NCBI GenBank assembly: GCA_965644295.1
Contig: CBFFRP010000288.1
Location: 372,001 to 436,000, forward strand
Length of the DNA stretch: 64,000 bases
Reading direction: 5' to 3'
Origin: Paraphysomonas bandaiensis
Lineage: Eukaryota; Chrysophyceae
In this document: positions 33,867-44,729 of the stretch, one piece after another
Position numbering within the stretch: the first letter of the stretch is position 1
How the letters are laid out: each line of letters starts with the position of its first letter
Program-made: the position numbers and the translations under genes
The notes under the pieces: generated by a model
The model's database searches: none
Seen by the model: the letters and a program-made list of their open reading frames with translations, nothing else
What the model was told of the DNA's origin: nothing

Positions 33867-34569
33867 AAATGATGACTTGGTGTAGCTACTATATTGGCAC
33901 ATAGATTTCTGTAATGGGTTCTATGACATACCGTTCTAGAGAATGTGGATGGGAACTGTGTGCGTTTTAAACATTGTTGATATACTAATTTTGATATTTA
34001 TGGGTTTCTTTAATAACTTTATACCTCTACTACATGTGTTTTTGCTGTCATATACTATCGGGCTACTCAAGCTCCAGCTATCAGCTATATCTACACAATA
34101 CTTGCATGACCCACACATGATTCCGCGAAGACTCGTTCATTTAGGGGGGAAGAGGGGCTAAACCAATTTCTTGCTTGGATTGCACAATTCTGGTGGCTCT
34201 CAGCCAAGATAGTGTGTGAACGCGTGGCAGGTGACGACTGTGTAGAATCACGGATAGTCGTAGCATTATATATAATTAAATATATTGTCAGAATTAAATA
34301 TATAATTACTCCAGTTGTTATGCATTATCACCTCATGTCATTATGAACATTTCGTATAACACTTTGATCGCCTATTTGTTGCATGAGAACGTTTACTACA
34401 TTTCTGTACGTTTACGTTGTAGTGTAAATGAACCAACGATACAATTATCAATTCAGTTTTTTATAACGTCGTAACAAACAACTCATATATGACAATAGCT
34501 TATACCTTAGAAATATATTGTGTCGTAGACTTATCTCCAAGTATGCCAATATATCTCTAAACTCTGAAA
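33867..34569. other. Intergenic region
   Basis: Downstream of the COQ11-like gene. AT-rich, no supported exons, no clear repeat before 34570. Confidence 0.4.
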
Positions 34570-35045
34570 AGTTATATATTGAAAGTTTTATTATTAGCAA
34601 TAGGCGTTAAAAACCGGCACCAACTTAGTAGCTAGTTGAATGCTAGACAAACTAGTTAGACCTCTACCTGTAACTAATCAGTACACACGCTACGGAAGCT
34701 GCTTGTGCGTCGCCGCAAGCACCAAGGTGCTACCACTTCCGCTCTGAGTTCTCAAGGTGAACATCCCGGATGCTTGACTTCAGCAGGCAGCCCAATACCC
34801 CGGTTTCCCTTCAGATGGGCCCATTCCCGGATGCCTGTTCATTCGTCAGGACCCAGAGACGTCTACACAAGTGACACTTACTGGTGTCCCTTGTACCACA
34901 CAAGCATTCGGCTATGAGTGGGCAGAAGAATATCTGCTGACTATGTTTGCGGCTCACGTTAGTTTCCCAGAAAGAATCTCTCCGGTACTTATCCCCCAAA
35001 ACACCACAAAAAGGTTCGAGTCTGACTTTGTTGAGGGCGAAAAGT
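34570..35045 (+). repeat. Best-preserved copy of the TTAGCAATAGGCGTT repeat family
   Basis: Starts TTATTATTAGCAATAGGCGTT, then AAAAACCGGCACCAACTTAG, CTAGTTAGACCTCTACCTG, GCTACGGAAGCTGCTTGTGC, GTCGCCGCAAGCACCAAGG, GAACATCCCGGATGCTTGAC, GAGACGTCTACACAAGTGAC, GGCTATGAGTGGGCAGAA, CTCCGGTACTTATCCCCC and ends GGTTCGAGTCTGACTTTGTTGAGGG. The last word resembles a pol III B box (GGTTCGAxTCC), but I see no convincing A box. No ORF of a transposase. Related copies: 2320, 6234, 7325, 15750, 16955. Confidence 0.75.
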
Positions 35046-35481
35046 TATGATTACAGCATTTTCAAAGATACAATTGAAAGAGACGATCTGCCAATACATC
35101 CATAGCTAAAATATGATCAGTGTACGCTAGAGCTAATCAATTTTTTGAGTGTCCTACATGTAGTCTTAAATAGAAAGCTTCGTACAAAGAATAGTACAAT
35201 AAAGGATTGCTTTGCATTGACAGTGAATAGTTAACTGCATTCACCCCGACATATATAAGCAAAAGATATTAGTATCTCAAGAAATAAGAAGACATTCATA
35301 TATTATTACAAGTACTAATGTAAACCGCTATATACACTTTTACGGCAGAACACTTTACAAAGACGGTTAGTAATGCTAAGCTTGCGATAATACAACTGAA
35401 CGAGTACTACAATATATAATAAGTACGATGCAAAGAACATAGGAAGTATCACTTCGAGTACAATGAGGAATAGAGTTCAGA
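35046..35481. other. Intergenic region
   Basis: 436 bp of AT-rich sequence after the repeat; no exon or repeat recognised. Confidence 0.4.
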
Positions 35482-36376
35482 CTAATACCCATGTCGGCTA
35501 TACGGTTTGGGTCCGGATAATTTCTGCATATGTAACTCCTTGGCTCTCCGTTCTACAATGCTACTTGTGATAGACTGCATCTCCTGTGGTCCCAGAGGAT
35601 AGCTACCAGTGCCAGCCCACACAACATTTGACCGCCCGGACTCATAGGTGAGCATATTTCGTACAGCTTGATGTTGAGATGCATCCTGAATTTAATGAAT
35701 ATAAGCGTAGTTACAAAAGTGACATCATATAGAATGTTAAAGTATACTCAGGAGTTTATACCTGAGCAAATTTCTGTTCCGGAGGGTCATCTGTGTGCCC
35801 AACGTACTTCGGTACACCGAAACAATCTCTATGTTCATATACAGCTCCAAATGATCGAACACCTGCCCTGCTACCACGATTACTGGAAGTTGGTGGCGGG
35901 CCAGCAGGATTCGATTTCGAAGAAGTAGTTAGTGGCACAGGAGGGCCACGTGGCATTGCTTCCCCCCTTTGAATTCTACTGTGCTGAACCCGGGATAATA
36001 CATCCCCAGCAATGCGGTGGTCGGTCCGGGAACCTACCGCAGTTAAAATATCCCCCGCAGGCCCCTCTACAACCATAGGGTCCGCCTCGCGTACACGCCC
36101 CATCTGTCCAGAGAGTTCCTGTACGGAAGGGGCAGCCCAAGGTTTTGTTTTAAACACATTTCTATCTGCAATCACCTTCGAGCCTCCACCTGTACGTACG
36201 CTACGAGCAGTTGAGCAGGAACTACCTCCCCCTATAGTATAAGAGGGAGTTGATTGCCAGTCACGATCAGTGCATAGCGTCTCTTCTGCTACTGGGGGTA
36301 ATGACACAGGTACAGGTCGAGAAGGTGCACAAGTCACCTGTGTTGTCGATCCTGTTATTTGCCGATGACGGCTCAT
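35482..36376 (-). CDS. Unknown, mostly disordered protein
   Basis: Two exons, 35762-36376 and 35482-35685, phase 0; 272 residues, TAG. Residues 1-170 are rich in Pro, Ser, Thr, Gly and Arg (RGPPVPLTTSSKSNPAGPP) and likely disordered. A more ordered part begins VRSFGAVYEHRDCFGVPKY and continues through the intron into DASQHQAVRNMLTYESG, NVVWAGTGSYPLGP, SITSSIVERRAKELH, ending KPYSRHGY. No domain or targeting signal is recognised. The GC content and clean splice support a real gene. The C-terminal helix could be an interaction motif; no function is proposed. Confidence 0.75.
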
Positions 36377-37504
36377 TTTATTATTACATCATTCGTCTGA
36401 GGTATATCTATATATATATATATGCCCACACTCAGATTGTACTGTGGCTGCTGATGTTTCCATACGATATGCTCCACTGTACAATGCAGCAGTTTTATAC
36501 AATTCTCAGCCTATCTCATAAAACCCCGGATTTTTGCGTATAATTTATGGAAATGGAGTTTATTCCATTATTCGACGACTAAAATTGTAGGAATTCCTTC
36601 GTACTGTATTTTGCTATGATAGATATGCGTAAGATTTGTTGCCACTTAAAGTTTTATTCAATGAAGGTGTATGTGATGGGATTCAGTGATATCATTATAC
36701 ATCGCCTTTAATGAACATCTAGTTTTGACCGGAGTGGTATAGGAAAGGAGTGTGTGTAGCTGTACTGTATGTGAAGAGGCCCTCTCTGACTATATATGAG
36801 GCCCGTACCTGTATATATATATATATAACTGAAACATCAACAAACAAGTGACCATATATCTATAGTTCAGTATAACACCCTTCTATTCTTTAAATCGGAT
36901 GATGTCTCATGTAATGTATGTCTCATTTAATAATGTCGAGTACTTATTGAATTTCATTGTTATATATATCGACTTAAGTTCTCGCACAGGGGATATCTTT
37001 ATTCCTTTCAGCTCTAGCCATGGTCTAAACAAAATAATTTGTTTATACGAGAATTGCTACGTTTGGTTACGGATTATATGCAACTTTTTGGATCTATGAT
37101 TTTATCCCCATCGCATTCCATGAACATGATCACATTTACTCTCTTCATTTGTACATGCACAGTTATAACCAGCTAACAAATACAAACACAAAATTAGAAA
37201 ACACGATAGTTCCCTCTTTCTAAACAAATCGCAGTGAAATTGATAATACTTCGTCGTATCGCTATATATCTGCGCCGACTTTCTTATTAAGTTTAGGAAT
37301 GACTATTTAGTGTGGTTGATGTGATCTGAAGTTAGACCATTGCTTGGTGCATATCGATTATGTAATTTTTCGAGACAATAGTCAAATTATTTATATTTAA
37401 AATACAGAATTAGCAATTGGTACTGATTAATTCTGTATATTAATAATTGGAAGCGTTGCAGCAAAATACGTTTTATACAACTAGACATTTGAAATTTAAA
37501 TTCA
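36377..37504. other. Intergenic region between two minus-strand genes
   Basis: Contains a TATATATATATA run near 36408, GTACTGTGGCTGCTGATG and TACAATGCAGCAG (36478-36492) upstream of the previous gene, resembling the CTGCTGTA promoter words. The remainder is AT-rich with no exon supported. Confidence 0.45.
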
Positions 37505-39866
37505 CTAGCACCCTAATTCCTGTAGACACTTTTTGATATGACCATATGCTTTACACTCTTTAGCTTCCGCCGATAACCTACAATATAAATAAGTACAACA
37601 GGACATATACGTCATAAAACACATACTCGACTAAAGATAATGCCATATTCATAGCAAAGTTCTTTACTTCAATCTCTCCATCTGATAGCGCAGCAGCATA
37701 ACGATCTTTCATGAGAAATTTCATCGTCTTTTTCTGGGCGCATTCCGCAGACAAGAGATCTAAAAATATCTCCTGTTGGCGCGCAAGCTTCGAGAAGTCA
37801 CAAAGTTGAGAGCCTTCTTCCTGGATGCTTACTACGTCTATCTCATTTTTCCATTGAAGCTTCTGCAAATGCATGCTCATTTTAGTTCCATACAATATTA
37901 ATGGAACTCACACCTTCAGATATGAGTATTTGAGTATGATCGCCGTGGCACATGATGACGTGGTCCCGTGCTCGTGGCTTTTGTCACTTTCCGGATTCGT
38001 ATCATGAGAAAACACTCCTCCCATGGCATCCTCAGCAAACTTAACTGATGTGAAGTTCCGCCACTTGAAGTTGTGTTTCTTTTCACACCGGGCAGAAGTA
38101 TCACTTGGGCTACGCGCCTTGCGCACAGAATCGAATATGCGCTGAAAATTATCGTCATCTAGAGAAAACCCCACGCATAAAAGATGTCTTGTGAGGAGGG
38201 TTGACTGCACAATCCCGCCTAGTGCTGCGAATCGATCCTCATATCTGATGTAGTCTCGCTTGGTGAGAACGATCTCACTGGGTCGACAAGAGGACCCATG
38301 CATTTTTAACAGCCACCTAAAAGAATTCGTCATTATCACGAAAAATATAACCCACCTCTTCACCTGTTAGTGCCTTTCACAGGGCGGAACGGCAGCACCG
38401 AAAAATTTCCTGCAGAGCTAAGAATCATATACCTAATTGAAATGAAGTCAAATACAAACCACTGTATTGCCATGCCCTCTCAATGAGGTCATCATAATTA
38501 GTTGTGATGATCTGCCAGTTTCAAATAATTCTCTCATTCAAGTAAAGCATTAAACATACCTCTTTTACGGGTAGAGAGGTCAGCAAGCAATGGGCTACTG
38601 AGCAAACGCGAACACTTGTCTCTTCAGCAATTAAGTCCCCAAGTGTCATCTTTTTGTCACCCACCGCGACATCTTTGTCGTAACAGCTTGCAGTGCTATC
38701 ATAACACTTCTTCGCCATGTTTTTCTTCCATTTCGGATTTACCTTTTTAGCCGCCTTGTTTCCGCCAGCATTTCCTGGGTTGTAAGAATTCGGCAAGGTA
38801 TATTCTGTATCACTTAAGCTTGACCCAGTGCTACAGTCAGTGGAAATAGAATGATCACTTTTATAACTTCCAGAACTGTTCATTTCTTCCACCCAGCGCT
38901 CTATCACCGCCGCCTTGCTGTAGTAGTCTAGGGTCTCAAATTCTTGCAGCATATCTCCATGGATTCCAATTTTTTGAGCTATACGACTTAATAATCCCTC
39001 CCAACTAGGTACACCGGCTCCCATTGATGCACCAGCACCGACAAATAGAGTCAGCTCCCCTCTGACTGCTTGCTGAGCGAGAAATTGGATGGTTGAGGTG
39101 AGTTCGTCCCGAAGGTACTGTTGGCCGGACATACGTCGATAGAGCGGAGAACCAGTACTCTGAAGACACAACATCTGGCGCCGAAGTGATTGAACCAACG
39201 AAAATACTTCTTCCTCTATAGTAACTACCGCAATGTCGACTCGCAGTTCATCCGCGAGCCGGTACAGAGTTGGTAAAAGAAGTTTAATCATTTCTCCAGT
39301 GCGCTGATAGTTTCCCCCGTAACCCGTTCCCAGCAGTGGAGTTGCTAAAAGTGGACATACACCTCGCCGCACCTTTCCATGGATTCCTCGCATGTGAGCA
39401 TCATGTGCTGCAACACGTATAAAGCGCTCGATCTCATTAATGTAACTCACTGTTTGGCCCCTATTCGTACTCAAATGGACGGTATACGGCCTTGGCATAT
39501 CTACTGGCCATGGCTCGTAAGTACAAAGCTTACCCATTACTGTACTAGGATCATCTGTTATTCCTACACAAACTTCTTCTGCATCATCAGGGAAGTCTTC
39601 ACAATATCGTGCATCTAAAGCAGCCCCTCCTGCGCCCAACCATGCATCACAGCATAACTCTTTTATATTACCCAATATAGCAAACACATAACCATAACTA
39701 TCTGAGTTATCCTACATCAAATAATATGAATCATATGAGACTTGTCGTATGAGGGTTTACTGACCTCTGACGGTGTATCACTCTTCTCTGTATGGTCTCC
39801 AGAATCAGAACCAGATATCTTTTGATCTTGATTCTGATAACACTGATTCTTATTTGCTTTTATCAT
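37505..39866 (-). CDS. SIR2-like protein with an N-terminal macro-like domain
   Basis: Seven exons: 39765-39866, 38560-39711, 38460-38511, 38364-38409, 37914-38316, 37627-37862, 37505-37577; 687 residues, TAG, all phases consistent. Residues 43-215: FAILGNIKELCCDAWLGAGG, CPLLATPLLGTGYGGNYQR, DIAVVTIEEEVFS; macro- or SLOG-like, with the second motif where a ligand loop would be. The SIR2_2 fold starts near 255 with LFVGAGASMGAGVPSWEGLL, then TTNYDDLIERAW near 423 and LLKMHGS, which supplies the catalytic His. A CVGFSLDDDNF motif follows. Key NAD-handling residues (GAGAS, TNYD, HG) are present, so NADase or deacylase activity is possible. A Ser/Lys-rich insertion (residues 325-395) interrupts the domain. 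The closest resemblance is to bacterial-type SIR2 effectors rather than canonical sirtuins, which have a zinc ribbon (absent here). Confidence 0.85.
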
Positions 39867-40004
39867 TTCAGTTTAGAGGTAATGTTGGAGAGAAGGGGAC
39901 AGATAAGAGATACTGCTGTATATAATGACCCGTCCTAACAAGATTCCCCAAGAATATACATACATACTGCTGTACATACATACATACATACATACATACA
40001 TACA

Positions 40005-40036
<32 letters not shown>

Positions 40037-40589
40037 CATACATACATACATACATACATACATACGTACATACATACATACATACATACATACATACATA
40101 CATACATACATACATACATACATACATACATACATACATACATACATACATACATACATACATACATACATACATACATACATACATACATACATACACT
40201 CTGCTCTATAGTATACAGCAGTACGGGGTACATAAACTGTGCGAAGATAGCCATTTTAATCATAGGAATTCCTAGGGTTTTTGCATATGGAATGCTGGAA
40301 AAATATACTTTTCATGTGCTGTATTATAAGTACACTAGATTTTAGTTATGACCAACAATTTCAAATGAAGTGCTGATGATGATGTCTGGTATACAGAGTA
40401 GCTATTAGGCTTCGTGCATATGCATGGCATGGGCATAGATTATAGTAAACCTATCGGGGTTACTTACACTCTGGCCAATTGGCGTGGCATACTCTCATCG
40501 CTACTGTTTCTCTACAGAGTGTAAAACGAACAATCTATCCTACCTTTAAAGGATATTGTAAGTAGGATATCGGGTACATTCAGCTGGAA
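39867..40589. promoter_or_regulatory. Divergent promoter SIR2-like / PRPP synthetase-like
   Basis: 723 bp. TACTGCTGTA at 39911-39920 and again at 39965-39974, TACAGCAGTA at 40214-40223, separated by the CATA array. The three motif copies bracket the microsatellite. Confidence 0.55.
39973..40198. repeat. (CATA)n microsatellite, 226 bp
   Basis: About 56 tandem TACA/CATA units with two interruptions (CATATACATA near 40032, CATACGTACA near 40064). It produces long artificial frames (poly-YVCM, poly-YIHT) in most reading frames; none is a gene. Confidence 0.98.
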
Positions 40590-41826
40590 ATGTTGCACAA
40601 TATATGTCGTATCGGTGCTGTGGCAGCTGGATCAATGTTTTGTATATCACCCGCAAGTTCTCTCTGTGATGAAGCGAAAAAAGATTTTGTTCCAGCAAAT
40701 AAGTTATTATTTTCATCTGCTTCGAGCTTGAGACCTGTAAAGAAGAAGAAGGAAGCTACTTCTGCTGCTTTGGTTATTGTATCTGGAACATGTCATCCTA
40801 AATTATCAAAAGAAATTGCAGACATTCTAGGTGTTTCCTTACATCACACAGAAATATCTCGATTTGCTGATGGTGAGGTTAAAATTGAACTGGAAAGTAT
40901 TAGAGGTGGCAATGTATTTGTTGTCCAACCCTGTGGGAATCCTGTCAGCGACAGTTCTATGGAGTTATTGCTTGCGATCTCTGCTGCTAAACGAGCTGGA
41001 GCAAAAAAAGTGACCGCTGTCATGCCATACTATCCTTTCAAGCATCATAGACGAGGCATGCCTCGTTCCAATAAGCATAAATCGAAGTTTTTGATATCTG
41101 CAGCGATGGACTTTGCTAAGATGCTACAAGAGATGGGAACAGATAGAGTGGTGACCGTGGATCTGCAGAGGCCAGGTCAAGGGCAGGAAGCCTGTTTCTT
41201 TGACAACTCGATACCTTTAGAGAACATTGTTACTACCAAATTAATATCGGATTACTTCCTTGAAACGGTGAAGCTGGAGGGTAACACAGTAGTAATCTCT
41301 CCCAACTACGAGTGCATGAACAAAGCAGTAAAATACGAGAGCCGGCTGCAGCAAGCGTACCCCGATGCTAACGTGACTCTCTCGGCTCTCGTTCACCATG
41401 GAATATCGGCACACAAACAGAGCACCGACCTTGAGGCTTTGGGAAAGCTGGAGGTATGATATTGAATGTTTTTATGATGTATGTCATGGTTACCTGCCCC
41501 AGGTGGAAGGTGCGAATGTGGTAATTATAGACGACATTATTGACTCCGGAGAAACCATCTCGTATATTGCAAACCGCGTCAAAAATGCCGGTGCCAAAAG
41601 GGTCTTCGCCATTGCATCCCACGGAGTTTTCACAGTGAGTGCCATGCAGGTCATCGATCGCAGCCCTATCGAGAAGGTAATTGTGACAAACTCTCTCCCG
41701 CTTCCCGCTGTGCACAGCTCCAAGATAGAGCAGGTGTCTGTGGCGCCCCTGCTGGCTCAGGTAATATGGACTGAGCAGTACAAGAGCAGAACAATTGACG
41801 AGGAGTATGAGATTGAGTTCCATTAG
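40590..41826 (+). CDS. Ribose-phosphate pyrophosphokinase (PRPP synthetase) family, divergent
   Basis: Two exons, 40590-41453 and 41503-41826; 395 residues, TAG. Residues 1-50 form an extension absent from human PRPS1, with a hydrophobic, Ser/Ala-rich start that may be organelle-targeting. The family core is clear: VIVSGTCHPKLSKEIADILG, RFADGEVKIEL, VQPCGNPVSDSSMELLL, and the PRPP-binding loop IDDIIDSGETI near residue 310. Three canonical spots differ. DLHxxQIQGFF reads DLQRPGQGQEACFF, so the catalytic-site His is Gln. The SPDAGG ribose-phosphate loop reads SPNYECMNKA. The RQDKK flexible loop reads RRGMPRSNKHKSK. It is either a lineage-specific active form or a regulatory paralogue. PRPP feeds purine, pyrimidine, His and NAD synthesis. 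Confidence 0.9.
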
Positions 41827-42192
41827 ATAGACTAAATACTTCATAACATGAGAGTAGCTATTCAGTAACGTATAAAGCAGATATTTATTGGTGAAAGTAA
41901 AAGGAACTATTATTGGTCCTAGTCAGTCTGTTGGAATTTCCTAATCACACCTAAAATAGTGTAAAACACCCAAGTGAAACACTTTCATAGTTGATGCAAT
42001 TTATTCTTGCCAGTTGCGAACGATATCATCGTAAAAAAGTGAAGTGACAGCTACATCACACCATGAAATTCACTATTACGGAAAGAAGTAATCAATTAGT
42101 AATAATTAGTGCACAATGCAGCTTTAACTCCCACAAATGAAAGGTAGAAGCTTCAACTGTATACATTATGACACATAACAACTGTAATTTAT
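41827..42192. other. Convergent 3' intergenic region
   Basis: 366 bp between the stop codons of the PRPP synthetase-like gene and the thioesterase gene. AT-rich; no exon. Confidence 0.5.
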
Positions 42193-43317
42193 TTACGAAG
42201 ACTTATTTCTATGACTCGATAAGAGCTGCACATACTCCGACTTTTCGCAAAACCCAACAGCCTGGGCACTTAATCCGGCTGCTCTGATTGCCTCCTTGAG
42301 TTCCTTGACAGACATGTCCGCAGGGTCTTTGGCAGGAATAGCAAACGAGGCATCATTTGGTAAGACACGGGTAAGAAAATCGAGAGCATGGTTCAATTCC
42401 TCAGGACTGACAGAGTGAGTCAGGCCGGGATAACCCTTAAGCTCATATTGCGAGGCACCCTGCACACAAACAACAACGCATAACAAAAATTCAATTAGTA
42501 CCGGAAATGGGACTCTACCTGTCTTGTGATCTCAGCCTTTGTTTTTTCGGCCCAATCATATCGAACCTGTAGAGAATTTCATTAAAAAGTCAATTATCTA
42601 TGGTAAACCTACCATGGGGTCGGAAAGGCCGTGGCAATGAAGAATCGGAGTATCCTCAAGCCCTGGTGTCAGATGAAAGTTCTTAGCGGCCGGAAGATAT
42701 CCTGACATGACCAATATGCCAGCTAACTTCTCTTCCTGCTGCAGTTGCATTCCCACGGTTAGTGACATGGCTCCTCCCTGGAGAGTAAATAAGACAATAT
42801 CAAAATATACACTACGAAAATGTGGTACCTGAGAAAATCCAGCAAGCACCATACGAGAATAGGGAATGCCAGCGGCATTTTCTCGCTTGAGGACGTCACG
42901 GATAGTAGCACAACTTTCGGCAAGTCCATCACAGGTCTCGGATGCTCTGTCATCAAGGCCGACAATGTCATACCAGCTATTCATAGCCATGCCACCATTC
43001 AATGTCACAGGCTGGCAGGGTGCTACACAAGGCAAATATTAAATATCACTTACAACCCAGTACACAGTCACCAACCGGTTGGTAGTATAAATTTGCAATA
43101 CGGCATTCTGGAGGAAAACATCTCCGCTACATCAGCAAATCCATCAGCAGAATCCCCCAAACCATGCATAATAAGCCTGAAGCCATGAAAAATATTAATT
43201 CATAATAGCCATATGGGTAAATTAAATTATGATATACATCGTTGCAGAGTGTTGTCCATCTGGTGGAACTATAGTGATGGTATTACTGGCCCCGTCACGA
43301 ATAACTCTCGATGCCAT
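42193..43317 (-). CDS. LYPLA: Acyl-protein thioesterase (LYPLA/APT) with C-terminal SAP-like extension
   Basis: Six exons: 43238-43317, 43076-43176, 42829-43022, 42613-42777, 42519-42566, 42193-42459; 284 residues from ATG 43317, TAA. The same frame is open upstream to an ATG at 43524, which would add 69 residues; I prefer the shorter start because conserved sequence begins just after it. Alpha/beta-hydrolase landmarks: MHGLGDSADGF, LPTAPCQPVTLNGG, SWYDI, nucleophile GFSQGGAMSL, acid HGLSDPMV, His in GLTHSV. These enzymes remove palmitate from proteins. After the catalytic fold a 40-residue extension (MSVKELKEAIRAAGLSAQAV, GFCEKSEYVQLL) resembles the SAP-like C-domain of MANF/CDNF, unusual for this family. 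Confidence 0.92.
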
Positions 43318-43881
43318 TCTTTTCTGCACACTTCTACTGGACGAATGCCAGATAGGTCGAATGAAATTGAAAGTTATATCTCGTAGTGCCCTGTGGCAAT
43401 GTACACCCAATAGCATTCCCTTTCCTAGGAATAATGTGGGTACAGTGTGTTGTACTCCTATGCTGTTACTGTATGTAATCGATCCCAATCGTCGTCCTGC
43501 TGTTGTGAGTATACCTATACACACTCTGCATATACTGCTGTATATAGACTACTGTCGGACAAAAGTGGAGAATTATATAACTTTTATTAATTTTCTACTG
43601 TACGTAATTCATAAATTCTCAATATTTCCCAATATATTAACTGTTTTATGCAAGAAAATCCTGATTTCTCAGTTTTCACAATAACATTCTGGAAGTTCTT
43701 TCATTAGAAAATGCATGAAAATAAGCCACACAAGAAGACATACTGTATATACACAGCAGTATATAGAAGCCTACTTCTATTATAAGCAAACTGCTCTATA
43801 AGAGACTGCTCTATACACTATTAATTACTGGAGTCAAGGTCCTTGTTCCTTTCCTTCCTAATACGAGGTTAATTATATACA
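43318..43881. promoter_or_regulatory. Divergent promoter thioesterase / CCDC124
   Basis: TACTGCTGTA at 43533-43542, ACAGCAGTA at 43753-43761, two ACTGCTCTATA copies near 43789 and 43805, and TACTGGAGT (reverse form of ACTCCAGTA) at 43826-43834. Part of the region may be 5' coding sequence if the thioesterase starts at 43524. Confidence 0.55.
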
Positions 43882-44729
43882 ATGGGGCCTAAGAAAATAC
43901 CAATGAACTCCAAGGCTGCTGCAGCCATGCAGCGTAAAGCGGAACAAGAGGCTGAGAAAGAGAGAAAGAAAGCAGCTGAACAGGAAAGACAAGAAGCAGC
44001 TGAATGGGAAGTAGGGGCAAATAAGAAGAGTTCAGCTAGAAAGAAGGTAGAGACGATATGCGTCTGTTTAAGATGTTTGTTTTATTTATTGAAAAGGAAA
44101 CAGAGGAGCAGCACGCAGCTAAAATGGCCAAGAAAGCGGAGATTGCAGCACTCTTACAAGAAGAGGAAGGGTCTGTTGCGAGTGCAAAAAAGAAGACGAA
44201 AAAGAAAGGAAAAGATGACTTTGATAAGTTGAATGAAGCCCTTGCTGCTGCACCGAAGACCAAGGCCCAGAAGCTCCAGGAACAGAAAAAGAAGGCCGAT
44301 GAAGAACGCCGTAAGAAAGAGGAAGAAGCCCGTGCCCTCAAAGAAGAGAGGCGACTTGCGCAGGAGGAGGAGAGACGAAAGGCTGCTGCTCGTGGTATAG
44401 TAATAGACCACGGGGATGACTTGATGGTGGAGAATACCAACCGACGTGAAAGTGATTTCACAGAAGTGACTGGTGTGGAGGCGGCTATTGACGTCCTTTC
44501 CATGGGTGACCAGCCTGTGGATGCCCATCCTGAGAGAAGACAAAAAGCACTTCATAATGCCTACGTAGAGAAAATGCTTCCAATTGTAAAGCAAGAGCAT
44601 CCAGGTCTAAAGTTGTCTCAGTACAAGGAACGCATATTCGAAATGTGGAAGACGTCACCTGAGAATCCCAGATACCAGGCAGCTCTGGCATCTGCTGCAT
44701 CCAGGCAGCAACAGAGTGATGTTGCATAA
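43882..44729 (+). CDS. CCDC124: CCDC124 family (ribosome-associated coiled-coil protein)
   Basis: Two exons, 43882-44046 and 44097-44729; 265 residues, TAA. The start MGPKKIPMNSKAAA matches the family start (MPKKF..NSKA). Residues 15-150 form a Lys/Glu/Ala coiled coil. The C-terminal signature is VEAAIDVLSM, DAHPERRQKALHNAY, LPIVKQEHPGLKLSQYKERI, MWKTSPENP, aligning with CCDC124 (IAVL..HPERR.RAA..A, LP.LK.E.P..R.SQ.K, SP.NP). CCDC124/Lso2 binds the A-site region of idle 80S ribosomes and protects them during dormancy or recovery. It is similar in length to the animal protein. Confidence 0.95.

Noticed and set aside
35000-35030. tRNA-like gene suggested by GGTTCGAGTCTGAC
   Set aside because: No acceptor or anticodon stem could be folded around it; it is part of the repeat consensus.
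39868-40275. Long open frames of poly-YVCM / poly-YIHT on both strands
   Set aside because: They arise from the CATA microsatellite, which is open in most frames; no other coding evidence.
43229-43684. 151-codon plus-strand ORF
   Set aside because: Overlaps the thioesterase first exon and promoter antisense; composition follows the opposite strand.
44036-44600. Minus-strand Ser/Phe-rich ORFs
   Set aside because: Antisense shadows of the Lys/Glu-rich CCDC124 coding sequence.
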